This document shows positions 18,214 through 29,090 of a DNA stretch of 64,000 bases, in pieces. Numbering within the stretch: position 1 is the first letter of the stretch; each line of letters opens with the position of its first letter. This DNA comes from Paenibacillus sp. RUD330. Its GTDB lineage: Bacteria > Bacillota > Bacilli > Paenibacillales > Paenibacillaceae. A program made the translations under genes and the position numbers. The stretch is taken from contig NZ_CP022655.2 in the NCBI RefSeq assembly GCF_002243345.2, forward strand, positions 615,036-679,035, written 5' to 3'. Under the pieces are notes generated by a model. The model made no database searches. It was not told where the DNA came from and saw nothing but the letters and a program-made list of their open reading frames with translations.

Positions 18214-19188
18214 ATGAATGTCAGCAAGTTTGAAGGGCGCGAGCCTGTTTCCATGATTATTGACGCCGATACGGGGATCGACGATGCGTTGGCGATCCTG
18301 TACGCCGTGAAATCGCCGGCCATCCGGCTGGAGGCTGTATGCACGGTGTTCGGCAATATCGACGTCGAGCAGGCGACGGACAATACGCTGCGCCTGATCC
18401 AGCTCGCCGGCGCGCGCGACCGCGTGCATGTCGTCAAGGGCGCCTCGAAGCCGCTGGAGCGCGAGTTCCAGGGCTCGACCTCCCATGTGCACGGAGAGAA
18501 CGGAATCGGCGGCGCGGTGCTGCCTCCTTCGGACCAGCTGCCGCTCGGCGAAGCCGCTGCGGATTATCTCGTCCGCATCGCGAACGAGCGTCCGGGAGAG
18601 GTGACACTCGTGCTGATGGGACGGATGACGAACCTGGCGCTTGCGCTGCGCCGCGATCCGTCGATCGCCTCCAAGTTCCGCAGCGTCGTCGTCATGGGCG
18701 GCAACGTGCTCGTGCCGGGCAACGTGACGCCGGTAGCCGAGGCCAATTTCTGGGGAGACCCGGAATCGGCGGCGGTGCTCATGGAAGCCGGGCTGCCGCT
18801 GACGGTCATCGGGCTCGATGTGACGCTGCAGACGCTCCTTACCCGCGATGCCTTGGACGAACTGGGCAAAACCTGCCTTCCTGAAAACGCGCCGCTGGTC
18901 GATTTCCTGAAGGATTCGTTCGCGATCTACTTCGACTTCTACCAGCAGGTGAACAAGCTGGACAACGCTTGCCCGCTTCATGATCCGCTGGCCGTCATCG
19001 CGGCCGTATTCCCCGAAATGGTCACCTGCTCGACGCTCCATGCGTCCATCGCCTGCGGCGACCGGCTGACCGACGGCATGGTCGTCACCGACCGCCGCGT
19101 CTTCCCGAGCGTGGGGCGCCCGGTATCGTTCGCTCTCGAAGTGGATGCGGACGCGGCGCTTGAAGAGCTTTACTCGGTGTTCAAATAA
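18214..19188 (+). CDS. Nucleoside hydrolase, inosine/uridine-preferring type
   Basis: The enzyme cleaves the N-glycosidic bond of ribonucleosides to ribose and base, for purine or pyrimidine salvage. The 324-residue protein contains the calcium-binding DADTGIDDA motif near residue 17, the NVEVQ-region counterpart, the loop VVMGGNVLVPGNVTPVAEANFWGDP with the ribose-binding Asn/Glu residues, and the C-terminal HDPLAV Asp ligand. The length is normal. Substrate preference cannot be read from sequence. It is flanked by terminators on both sides and appears monocistronic. Confidence 0.92.
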   Translation: MNVSKFEGREPVSMIIDADTGIDDALAILYAVKSPAIRLEAVCTVFGNIDVEQATDNTLRLIQLAGARDRVHVVKGASKPLEREFQGSTSHVHGENGIGGAVLPPSDQLPLGEAAADYLVRIANERPGEVTLVLMGRMTNLALALRRDPSIASKFRSVVVMGGNVLVPGNVTPVAEANFWGDPESAAVLMEAGLPLTVIGLDVTLQTLLTRDALDELGKTCLPENAPLVDFLKDSFAIYFDFYQQVNKLDNACPLHDPLAVIAAVFPEMVTCSTLHASIACGDRLTDGMVVTDRRVFPSVGRPVSFALEVDADAALEELYSVFK

Positions 19189-19210
19189 TCGCTCCCAATG
19201 AAAAAGAGCG

Positions 19211-19255
19211 AAGGCTGCATGCTCGTCCTGGAGGGACGGCATGCAGCCTTTTTTT
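19211..19255. terminator. Bidirectional terminator between nucleoside hydrolase and hypothetical gene
   Basis: AAGGCTGCATGC (19211-19222) pairs perfectly with GCATGCAGCCTT (19239-19250), with T7 after it on + and an A-tract before it. Confidence 0.92.
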
Positions 19256-19270
19256 GATTCCGGTCCTAGT

Positions 19271-19903
19271 TCAGATTTTCGGTTCCTTATCATAGCCGGG
19301 CAGATCGAAGTCCGTGTTGTTCAGCTCGCGGAACAGGTTCGTGTCTTCAATGAATGCCCGCGTCTCAGCCGTGCCAAGCTCGTGGATCGTCATATACAAG
19401 TCGTTCACATGGCTTTGAAAGCGCTTCTGGGTCGGGCTCCGGTCGTTGGACTTGTACGGAATGGCCGCCACGAGGGAGCTGACGTCGTCGGTCGTCTCCA
19501 TTTCGTCCAGCAGGATCTTGAGCTTCTCCAGCTCCTCCTGCGTCGCGTTGATCTCGAGCTGGTCGGTGCCGGAGCGCTCATGCTCGATCGTCTTCGAGGT
19601 TATCGATATGAAATAAGGCATGCGAGGCTCGTTGGCGGACGAGCGGTCCAAGTCGCTCGGCAAGCGTCGTCTGTCGCCTTCCTCATCATCCGGCGGCTCA
19701 TCCTGCTGGACCGGCCCGTCCGTTCCCTTCACCGCAGAAGGGTGGATCGTGCCGTCGGCTTCCACGATGCCCTGCGGCTCGTGGCCGTCGCGATGCCCGC
19801 CGGACGGATGCGTCTCCGTCCGCTCCAGCTCCTGTCTCGCGCGCTGCTCCTCCTTGATCGCACCGGTTTCCGTTTCCATATGATTGACGTCTGCCTTGCT
19901 CAT
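19271..19903 (-). CDS. Hypothetical hydrophilic protein
   Basis: The start at 19903 is fixed by AAGGAGG eight bases upstream, giving 210 residues; the longer open frame upstream lacks coding character. The first 95 residues are highly charged and probably disordered (repeats of Glu, Gln, His, Gly, Asp). The C-terminal 110 residues look folded: MPYFISITSKTIEH, then a helix ATQEELEKLKILLDEM, and a Tyr/Asp-rich end. There is no signal peptide, membrane segment or known motif. It is monocistronic and divergent from pcrB. Function unknown. Confidence 0.7.
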   Translation of the reverse strand: MSKADVNHMETETGAIKEEQRARQELERTETHPSGGHRDGHEPQGIVEADGTIHPSAVKGTDGPVQQDEPPDDEEGDRRRLPSDLDRSSANEPRMPYFISITSKTIEHERSGTDQLEINATQEELEKLKILLDEMETTDDVSSLVAAIPYKSNDRSPTQKRFQSHVNDLYMTIHELGTAETRAFIEDTNLFRELNNTDFDLPGYDKEPKI

Positions 19904-20057
19904 GATCGTTTCCTCCTTCGGAAGTGGAATTGCCTCGTCCTCTTGGTACGCTTCATTACCAACATGCTTCCCGCCTTGAAACAAAGGAGGCCTTTCCCTG
20001 TCGCAGCGCAGCGGCCCGGGAGGAAGCTCTTTAGTTCGGTGCAAGGAACAGGGTGGA

Positions 20058-20136
20058 TGCGGAGTGCAAGGGCGGAATGCAAAAGGCGGAGTGCAAGGCG
20101 GATTTCCAAAGGCGAAATGCAAGGGCGGAAAGCAAA
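20058..20136. repeat. Degenerate tandem repeat of a GGCGGAATGCAA-type unit
   Basis: At least six imperfect copies of a 12-16 bp unit (GGCGGA followed by ATGCAA, GTGCAA, TTCCAAA or AAGCAAA) lie between the hypothetical gene and the pcrB promoter. No gene is seen in 19904-20290. Confidence 0.65.
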
Positions 20137-20214
20137 AGAGAACGGAGAGGGAGAACTGCGGAGGAGCGGAATCATAGGAGCCGGGAGGCCGCGCTGCGCC
20201 GGCATCCGCCCGAA

Positions 20215-20244
20215 TTGACAACGAAGCCGGCCCTTCACTAGACT
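20215..20244 (+). promoter_or_regulatory. SigA promoter of pcrB
   Basis: TTGACA (20215-20220), 18-base spacer, TAGACT (20239-20244), ending 46 bases before the pcrB ATG. The same boxes and spacing recur before pcrA. Confidence 0.7.
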
Positions 20245-20290
20245 AGAACGGCAGGCTTGGAAGCGACAAGACGAATGGGAGACGGAAATC

Positions 20291-20995
20291 ATGGCGCAAG
20301 CATTTGACCATTGGAGGCACGCATTCAAGCTGGATCCCGACAAGAAGCTGGGCCACAAGGAAATGGATCTGGTCCTGTCCTCCGGTACGGATGCGATACT
20401 GGTCGGCGGCTCCAGCGGCCTCACCTACGAGAACACGGAGTCTCTCCTGCACGCCTTGGAGGGCTCGGGAATTCCAGCTGTTCTTGAAGTGTCGAGCCTC
20501 GAGCTCGCGGTGCCCGGCTTCGACTTCTACTTGATTCCGATCGCGCTGAATACGCCTGACGGGGATTGGATTACCGGACGCCAGGCCAGGGCTTTGGAGG
20601 AGTGGGGGCCGCTCATTCCTTGGGAGAGGACGCTTGGCGAAGGGTATATCATTCTGAACGAGGCTGCCGAGGCGGCCCGCGTGACGGGGGCAAGGACGGA
20701 TCTGGACGAGGACGGAGCCGTCGCCTACGCCCAGCTCGCCGACCGGCTGATGCGGCTGCCGATCGTCTATTTGGAATACAGCGGCCGATTCGGTGACATG
20801 GATCTGGTGCGCAGGGTGAAGCGGTCGCTGCGGCAGGCCAGGCTGTTCTACGGCGGGGGCATCGACGGTCCGGAGCGGGCGGCTCTTGCGGCGCGGACGG
20901 CTCCCACTGTCGTAGTCGGCAATGTTCTGTACGATCGTTTCGAGGACGGGCTCGCTACGGTGCGGGCGGTCAAGGAAACTCGCCTTGAGCCATAG
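20291..20995 (+). CDS. pcrB: Heptaprenylglyceryl phosphate synthase PcrB
   Basis: PcrB transfers a heptaprenyl group to sn-glycerol 1-phosphate, an archaeal-type ether-lipid reaction found in Bacillales. The 234-residue TIM barrel shows FKLDPDKKL (substrate lid), TDAILVGGSSGLT, LEVSS, the YLIPIALNT strand, YIILNEAAEAA, VYLEYSGRFGD and the phosphate-binding LFYGGGID and TVVVGNVLYD loops. Length and motifs are normal. It starts the conserved pcrB-pcrA-ligA cluster, though here a 393-bp gap and a separate promoter split it from pcrA. Confidence 0.96.
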   Translation: MAQAFDHWRHAFKLDPDKKLGHKEMDLVLSSGTDAILVGGSSGLTYENTESLLHALEGSGIPAVLEVSSLELAVPGFDFYLIPIALNTPDGDWITGRQARALEEWGPLIPWERTLGEGYIILNEAAEAARVTGARTDLDEDGAVAYAQLADRLMRLPIVYLEYSGRFGDMDLVRRVKRSLRQARLFYGGGIDGPERAALAARTAPTVVVGNVLYDRFEDGLATVRAVKETRLEP

Positions 20996-21153
20996 ATGCA
21001 ATGGTGCATGACAGGAGGGCGGATGCGGCGGAATGCTCCCATCCCGCTGCAGCACATGCAGCTTCTCCGCAATCCGCCTGCAGCCACAGATGCAGCTTCT
21101 CCGCCTTATGCCTGCAGCAGCTCGGCCTTGCGCCTGAAGCGGAGGACGTATGC

Positions 21154-21188
21154 GGCTGCGACTCGCGCGGAGACGGCGAGTCGCAGCC
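21154..21188 (+). terminator. Strong hairpin between pcrB and pcrA without a T-run
   Basis: GGCTGCGACTCGC (21154-21166) pairs perfectly over 13 bp with GCGAGTCGCAGCC (21176-21188). No T-tract follows, so it may be an mRNA stabiliser or attenuator instead of a terminator. Short GCAGCTTCTCCGC repeats precede it (21058 and 21092). Confidence 0.45.
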
Positions 21189-21263
21189 TGGCGCCGATTC
21201 CAGCATGCGCGGGCAAGCGGCGGAGATGAGGAAAATTACCTCCTGTACGGACCGGTTCCTTCA

Positions 21264-21293
21264 TTGACACTTCCGGCCCGGTTGCCCTAGACT
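21264..21293 (+). promoter_or_regulatory. SigA promoter of pcrA
   Basis: TTGACA (21264-21269), 18-base spacer, TAGACT (21288-21293). Identical boxes and spacer length to the pcrB promoter. Confidence 0.7.
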
Positions 21294-21380
21294 GGATACA
21301 GGCGAACAAAGGCGAACAGCAGGCGGATCCGCGAAGGCGCGGTATTCGTTCCGAGGCTGGCGCCGAGCAAAGGAGAACGA

Positions 21381-21392
21381 ATGCATATATGA
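21381..21392 (+). promoter_or_regulatory. Three-codon minicistron (ATG CAT ATA TGA) overlapping the pcrA start
   Basis: AAAGGAG (21369-21375) is five bases before an ATG at 21381 that reads M-H-I-stop. The stop TGA (21390-21392) overlaps the pcrA start codon at 21389. The ribosome binding site fits the mini-ORF better than the pcrA ATG (13 bases away), suggesting coupled re-initiation. Confidence 0.45.
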
Positions 21393-23746
21393 TGAACGAC
21401 ATCGGAATCGAAGCCGCGGTCGGGAAGCTGAATCCTCCCCAGCGCGAGGCCGTTCAGGCGACCGACGGGCCGCTGCTGATCATGGCCGGCGCGGGCTCGG
21501 GCAAGACGAGGGTGCTGACGCACCGGATCGCTTGGCTGATCGAGAAGCGGCGCGTGGCTCCCTGGAGCATTCTGGCCATCACCTTTACGAACAAGGCTGC
21601 CCGCGAGATGAGGGACCGCGTGTCCAAGCTCGTCGGAGCCGGCGGCAGCGATATATGGGTATCGACCTTCCACTCCATGTGCGTGCGGATCCTGCGCAAG
21701 GACATCGATCGGATCGGCTTCACGTCGAACTTCTCGATCCTGGACTCCGGCGACCAGCTGTCGGTCATCCGCGGCTGCATGAAGGATCTCAACATCGACA
21801 CCAAGAAGTTCGAGCCGAAGGCGGTGCAGGCCGTCATCAGCAGCGCGAAGAACGAGCTGATCGATCCGGTCCGCTTCGAGACGAAGGCGGGCAGCGACTA
21901 TTTCCAGAAGGTCGCTTCGGATGTGTACAAGATGTACCAGAAGCGGCTGCGCAGCAACAACTCGCTCGACTTCGACGATCTCATCATGTCGACGATCAAG
22001 CTGTTCACGGATGTGCCGGAGGTGCTGGATTTCTACCAGAACAAGTTCCGCTACATCCATGTGGACGAGTATCAGGATACGAACCGCGCCCAGTACATGC
22101 TCTGCCGCATGCTGGCTGACAAGCACCACAACATCTGCGTCGTCGGCGACAGCGACCAGTCGATCTACCGGTGGCGGGGAGCGGACATCACGAACATCCT
22201 GAACTTCGAGGAAGACTATCCGGAGGCTAGGACGATCCTGCTGGAGCAGAACTACCGTTCGAGCTCCAATATCCTGAACGCGGCCAATGCGGTCATCGGC
22301 CAGAACACCGGCCGCAAGGACAAGCGCTTGTGGACCGAGCGCGGCGCCGGCGAAGCCATCACGATGTACCAGGCCGACTCGGAGCATGACGAAGGCTACT
22401 ATATTACAGGCGAGATCCGCACGGGGCGCAATGGCGGCCGCAATTATGCGGACCACGCCATCCTGTACCGGACGAACGCCCAGTCCCGGGTCATCGAGGA
22501 AATTCTGATCAAGTCGGATATCCCGTACCAGATCGTCGGGGGAATCAAGTTCTACGACCGCAAGGAGATCAAGGACGTGCTCGGGTATTTGCGCCTTGTG
22601 TCCAATCCGGACGACGACATCAGCCTGACCCGCATCATCAACGTTCCCAAGCGGGGCATCGGCGACACGACGATCGCCAAGCTGGCCGAGGAGGCGGCGC
22701 GCCGCGGCTCCTCGATCTTCCAGGTGCTCGGCGACTTGTCCGGCGTCGAGGTCAACGGGCGCACGCGCACGCTGCTGCAGGACTTCCGCACGATGATCGA
22801 CAATCTCACCGGCATGCGCGACTATCTGTCCGTGACCGAGCTGACCGAGAAGGTGCTGGAGCTGTCGGAATACCGGCTGGAGCTGCATCGCGAGAACACG
22901 CTGGAGTCCAAAGCCCGCGTCGAGAACATCGAGGAGTTCCTGTCCGTGACGATGGAATTCGAGAAGCGCAACGACGACAAATCGCTCGTCTCGTTCCTGA
23001 CCGATCTCGCGCTCATCGCCGACATCGACTCCATGGACAAGGACGAGACCCCGGACGATGCGGTCATCCTGATGACGATGCACAGCGCCAAAGGCCTTGA
23101 GTTCCCGGTCGTATTCATCATCGGCTGCGAGGAAGGCGTCTTCCCGCACAGCCGGGCCTTCACCGACAACGAGGAGCTCGAGGAGGAGCGGCGCCTCGCC
23201 TATGTCGGCATCACACGCGCCGAGCAGCAGCTGTACATGACCTGTGCCCGGATGCGCACCCTGTTCGGGCGCACGAGCAGCAATCCTCCTTCACGCTTCC
23301 TCAAGGAAATCCCGGACGGCGTGAAGGAGCTGGCTTCGCCGGGCGGCCGCACGATCGGCGGCGGCCGGTACGGCGGCTCCGCCGCCTCCGGCGCCGGAGG
23401 CTTCGGCTACCGCGGCGCTGGCGGCGCCGCAGGCGCTCCGGCGCCGGGCTCCGCCCCCGGCGCTTCGCGCTATGGCCGTCCGGCCGGCTATGCCGGGGCC
23501 GGAGCGGCCGCCGCGGGCGGCAGCGGCGTGCGCGTCAGCACGCCGGGCGCTCCCGCGGCCGCGGGCGATGCGGCGCGCAGCTTCGCCGCCGGAGACAAGG
23601 TGGCCCACAAGAAATGGGGCACCGGTGTGATCGTGTCGGTGAAGGGCACCGGCAACGACACGGAGATCCAGATCGCGTTCCCGGCTCCGGTCGGGCTCAA
23701 GAAGCTGCTCGCCAGCTTCGCCCCGATCGAGAAGGTGTCGGGCTGA
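21389..23746 (+). CDS. pcrA: DNA helicase PcrA (UvrD family)
   Basis: PcrA is the essential SF1 3'-5' helicase of Gram-positives, acting in repair, plasmid rolling-circle replication and clearing RecA or RNA polymerase. The 785-residue protein shows motif I GAGSGKTR, Ia [11 protein letters not shown], motif II DEYQDTN, motif [18 protein letters not shown], motif [10 protein letters not shown], motif [16 protein letters not shown] and motif [15 protein letters not shown] Gly/Ala/Pro-rich low-complexity linker (about residues 655-725) is unusually long. A C-terminal Tudor-like RNA polymerase interaction domain follows ([17 protein letters not shown]...). Confidence 0.97.
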   Translation: MMNDIGIEAAVGKLNPPQREAVQATDGPLLIMAGAGSGKTRVLTHRIAWLIEKRRVAPWSILAITFTNKAAREMRDRVSKLVGAGGSDIWVSTFHSMCVRILRKDIDRIGFTSNFSILDSGDQLSVIRGCMKDLNIDTKKFEPKAVQAVISSAKNELIDPVRFETKAGSDYFQKVASDVYKMYQKRLRSNNSLDFDDLIMSTIKLFTDVPEVLDFYQNKFRYIHVDEYQDTNRAQYMLCRMLADKHHNICVVGDSDQSIYRWRGADITNILNFEEDYPEARTILLEQNYRSSSNILNAANAVIGQNTGRKDKRLWTERGAGEAITMYQADSEHDEGYYITGEIRTGRNGGRNYADHAILYRTNAQSRVIEEILIKSDIPYQIVGGIKFYDRKEIKDVLGYLRLVSNPDDDISLTRIINVPKRGIGDTTIAKLAEEAARRGSSIFQVLGDLSGVEVNGRTRTLLQDFRTMIDNLTGMRDYLSVTELTEKVLELSEYRLELHRENTLESKARVENIEEFLSVTMEFEKRNDDKSLVSFLTDLALIADIDSMDKDETPDDAVILMTMHSAKGLEFPVVFIIGCEEGVFPHSRAFTDNEELEEERRLAYVGITRAEQQLYMTCARMRTLFGRTSSNPPSRFLKEIPDGVKELASPGGRTIGGGRYGGSAASGAGGFGYRGAGGAAGAPAPGSAPGASRYGRPAGYAGAGAAAAGGSGVRVSTPGAPAAAGDAARSFAAGDKVAHKKWGTGVIVSVKGTGNDTEIQIAFPAPVGLKKLLASFAPIEKVSG

Positions 23747-23933
23747 CCAACCGTTAGGAAGGAAAAGCGGAAGCTTCTTCTCGTGCTTGCCGACGAGATG
23801 TCCTTCCCAACGGCAAGTGGCAGGGTCCATTATTGCGTCCGCCCATTAGAGCCACGCTCCTATGAACATTTTTGCTTTCATGCGAATCGACGTTTATGAT
23901 TTCCCTGTCTCCTGCCTATTCAAGGCATTCCTT

Positions 23934-23997
23934 CCTGCCCGGAAGCCGGCTCGCCGGCCTCCGGGCAGGGTTGCATACATAACGAAACGCGTACAAT
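23934..23997 (+). promoter_or_regulatory. Palindromic hairpin and weak promoter before ligA
   Basis: CCTGCCCGGA (23934-23943) pairs with CCGGGCAGG (23961-23969), and the inner GCCGGC/GCCGGC also pairs, giving a long stem. Directly after it, TTGCAT (23971-23976) and TACAAT (23992-23997), spaced by 15 bases, could be a ligA promoter. Confidence 0.4.
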
Positions 23998-25097
23998 AGA
24001 AACGAAAGCCATTATTCGGACGAAAAGGACGGGGATTCCGCTTGGATAACCGCATGGAGCAGCAGCAGGAGCTTGCGGCTGGAGCAGATCCGCAAGCCGT
24101 GGAGCGGATGCGGGAGCTCGCCGGAGAGCTCGCCGTGCATAATTACAACTATTACACGCTCGACAACCCGACGATCAGCGACAAGGAATACGACCTCTTA
24201 TATGATGAGCTGGTCCGTCTGGAGAGCGAGAGCGGCGTCGTGCTGCCGGAGTCTCCCTCCCTCCGCGTCGGCGGGGAGACGCTCAAGGGGTTCGAGCCCC
24301 ATCGGCATCGTGCCCGGCTATGGAGCTTGGACAAGGCCAAGGACGAGGATGCCGTGCGCGCCTGGCAGCAGCGCCTCGCCCGCGGCATCGCCGATTACAA
24401 TGCCAAAAACCCCGACGAGGAGCCGTTGCCGGATCCTTCTTATGTCGTCGAGCTCAAGTTCGACGGACTGACTCTCAACCTGACCTATGACGGCGGAGAG
24501 CTCGTCCAGGCGGCGACGCGGGGCAACGGCACGGTCGGCGAGAGCATCATGGCCCAGGTGAAGACGATCCGGTCGGTCCCTCTGACGATTCCGTACAAGG
24601 ACGGGCTCATCGAAGTCCAGGGCGAAGGGCTGATGTTCCTTTCCGTGTTGGAGAATTACAACAAGACCGCAGCCGAACCGCTCAAGAACGCGCGCAACGG
24701 CGCCGCAGGCGCTTTGCGCAACCTCAATCCGAAGGTAACGGCCGAACGCCGGCTGAGCGCTTTCTTCTATAATATCGGTTATTCCGACGAGCTCGAGTTC
24801 CGCGACCATGCCGAGCTGATTCAGTTCCTGAGGGACAACCGCTTCAAGGTCAACCCGTATATCACTTACTTCGACGACATCGAGGAGGTCATCGCGGAGC
24901 TGCACCGGATTTCCGTCATGCGTCCGGATCTCGATTTCCTCATTGACGGAGCGGTCGTCAAAGTGACGGATATGCGCACCCGGGCGGCTCTCGGCTACAC
25001 GGACAAATTCCCGCGCTGGTCGGTGGCGTTCAAGTTCGAGGCGGAAGAGAGTACGACGGTGCTGGAGTCGGTGTCCTGGAATGTCGGCCGTACGGGC

Positions 25098-27258
<2,161 letters not shown>

Positions 27259-27372
27259 AGACAACTCAGATCGGTCATGAAGGTGTGTTTACTTAATAAG
27301 TGGCACACCTCTTATATTTATTTTATGCTTGTTATAACTGAGGGTAGACCAAACGTAAGTGAGGTGCCAGGC

Positions 27373-27576
27373 ATGATAAGATGGTTAAACCAAAATGAAG
27401 GAGCATTGCTCAAAATATTTAGCGTTATATTCTTAGGGTTTGGGACCGGTCTATTTCTCGTTAGTGAATATGTTCAGGCGCTGGAAAGCGGATTGATAGG
27501 AATCTTGATTTATGGAATATATCGGTTTGGCTCAAAGTTTGAAAAACATTTGGACGATAATAACGATCCTAATTGA
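27373..27576 (+). CDS. Small membrane protein, unknown
   Basis: From an ATG preceded by GAGGTG, this encodes 67 residues: MIRWLNQNEGAL, two hydrophobic segments (about residues 13-33 and 38-50) and a charged tail ending DDNNDPN. AT-rich like the ligase before it. No family recognised. Confidence 0.5.
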   Translation: MIRWLNQNEGALLKIFSVIFLGFGTGLFLVSEYVQALESGLIGILIYGIYRFGSKFEKHLDDNNDPN

Positions 27577-27593
27577 ATATAGGTTGTGTGTCT

Positions 27594-27907
27594 ATGAAAA
27601 TAAACTGGTTAAAACTACACCGATTTATTGAGGATAACCTCAAGGGCGGACTTGATGGTTTGACAGACCTTGAATGCTTGAATGAGAATAAAATGGCTTT
27701 CAATATAGATTGTACGTCCTAAAGGATGGTTTTGATGAAGGAGATCCTGAATTAATTACGGCTGTTTTAGGAATGTACGACATTGAATCGAAATTCGAGC
27801 ATGGACCTTTGATATTCCAGATCCCAAGCACTATGATAAACAGCTTACATTGCTTTGTTAATCGGGGATTTAGGCTGAAGATGATAGGGGATAAAGGACG
27901 AAAGTGA
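27594..27907 (+). pseudogene. Two overlapping short frames, possibly one frameshifted small gene
   Basis: An ATG at 27594 opens a 42-residue frame (MKINWLKLHRFIEDNLKGG...) ending at 27722. A second frame from about 27710 continues to 27907 (YVLKDGFDEGDPELITAVLGMYDIE...). They overlap by 13 bases and the second lacks its own ribosome binding site. Reading across a frameshift near 27710 would give one protein of about 103 residues. Function unknown, and the frameshift is inferred. Confidence 0.35.
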
Positions 27908-28024
27908 CGTTGGATATTACGTAAGCTGGTGTAGTAAGCAGGGTGATTGCACCTATCTGGATGCAAAAAGCATGGTTGGTATGTCGTAAGCTTTTGCTTT
28001 GTGGGGTCCCGCCAACATTTTAAC

Positions 28025-28265
28025 GAAAATATACGCTAAGCCTTCGGATTAGACCGCCTTAGCATATTTTCTTACTCTTAGCTCGTACTGGAACGTGTGT
28101 CACCCGAAGTATAAGCCGAAAGCTTGCTAGTATCACGCAAAACTGCTTCGTCCAGGGAACATAGGAGACCAAAGTCATTGATTCCCTTTTTTCAAGTCCT
28201 TAGCGGTCATTAGGTGTTTTCAGAAATTTAGATGATAGCCGACTCCTGCTGGGAGTCGTTTTATT
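28025..28265 (+). terminator. Two hairpins in a 460-bp gap before the resolvase
   Basis: GAAAATATACGCTAAG (28025-28040) pairs with CTTAGCATATTTTC (28057-28070), one base bulged. A second, compact hairpin CGACTCC-TGCT-GGGAGTCG (28240-28258) is followed by TTTTATT and is a good + strand terminator. No gene is seen between 27908 and 28372. Confidence 0.6.
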
Positions 28266-28284
28266 ATGTCTCGAATAGTATGCT

Positions 28285-28376
28285 TTTTGATACATATTTT
28301 TTTGCTCTGTTTATACGTATCAAAATGTATTAAAATCACTTTAGAAACCGTTTCGTTTCAAACAACTACATTTTGA
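28285..28376. promoter_or_regulatory. Candidate res recombination site upstream of the resolvase
   Basis: Two inverted repeat pairs sit directly upstream of the resolvase: TTTTGATACATA (28285-28296) with TACGTATCAAAA (28314-28325), and TCAAAATGTA (28320-28329) with TACATTTTGA (28367-28376). Paired 12-bp inverted subsites upstream of tnpR are the usual layout of Tn3-type res sites. Confidence 0.55.
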
Positions 28377-28402
28377 GACGCAATAAGGGGAGAGTGGGGT
28401 AC

Positions 28403-29074
28403 TTGAAGCTGGCTTATGGACGGGTATCGGCAAAAGACCAAAATCCGGAACGGCAGCTCGTCAAGTTCCGGGAGCTGGGCGTTGATGAAAGATACATATT
28501 TGTTGACAAGCAGAGCGGCAAGGATTTTGAGCGGCCGCGCTATCAGGCAATGCGTCTGATGATTAGAGAGGGCGACCTGGTTTACCTGGATGCGCTGGAT
28601 CGGCTGGGCCGAGATTACGACGGCATAATTGCCGAATGGAAAGCCATTACGCGGGAGATCGGCGCAGACATCGTATGTCTGGATAACGAAACGTTGTTCG
28701 ATTCCCGAAAGTTCAAACAAATGGGTGATTTCGGCAAAGTCATGGAGGACCAGTTTTTAAGCCTGCTGGCATATGTGGCCGAGCAGGAACGGAAAAAGAA
28801 CCGGCAGCGGCAGGCGGAAGGGATCGAAGTTGCCCGAGCGGATGGCGTAACGTTCGGGAGGCCAAGGCAGGAAATTGACGATAAGTTTATCCGGACATAC
28901 CGGGAATGGAAAGCAGGGCAAATCACGGCAACCGAGGCAATGCGAAGAATTGGTATGAAAAAACCGACGTTTTACCGGCGAGTCAGGGAGTATGAGGGAG
29001 CAAATGAACGGAACAAGCAATCGCCCGTTGCTTCAAAAGACGATGCAGAGAATGGGAATCAGGGGATGGCTTGA
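28403..29074 (+). CDS. Serine resolvase/invertase family recombinase
   Basis: A small serine recombinase that would resolve cointegrates or invert DNA at the neighbouring res-like site. From the TTG at 28403 it has 223 residues; a TTG at 28373 is also in frame but overlaps an inverted repeat subsite. The catalytic domain opens with LAYGRVSAKDQNPERQL, holding the nucleophilic Ser; GDLVYLDALDRLGRDY carries conserved Arg and Asp residues. A C-terminal HTH region (ITATEAMRRIGMKKPTFYRRV) binds DNA. It lacks the long C-terminal domains of large serine integrases. A 12-bp perfect palindrome (29061-29085) follows the stop region. It may be a remnant of a Tn3-like unit. Confidence 0.9.
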   Translation: MKLAYGRVSAKDQNPERQLVKFRELGVDERYIFVDKQSGKDFERPRYQAMRLMIREGDLVYLDALDRLGRDYDGIIAEWKAITREIGADIVCLDNETLFDSRKFKQMGDFGKVMEDQFLSLLAYVAEQERKKNRQRQAEGIEVARADGVTFGRPRQEIDDKFIRTYREWKAGQITATEAMRRIGMKKPTFYRRVREYEGANERNKQSPVASKDDAENGNQGMA

Positions 29075-29090
29075 AGCCATCCCCTGGTCA

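Noticed and set aside
28403-29074. Integrase for the whole ligA-inserted element
   Set aside because: The protein is a small resolvase type with an adjacent res-like site, 3 kb from the boundary. It lacks the domains of large serine integrases, so it probably does not explain the ligA insertion.
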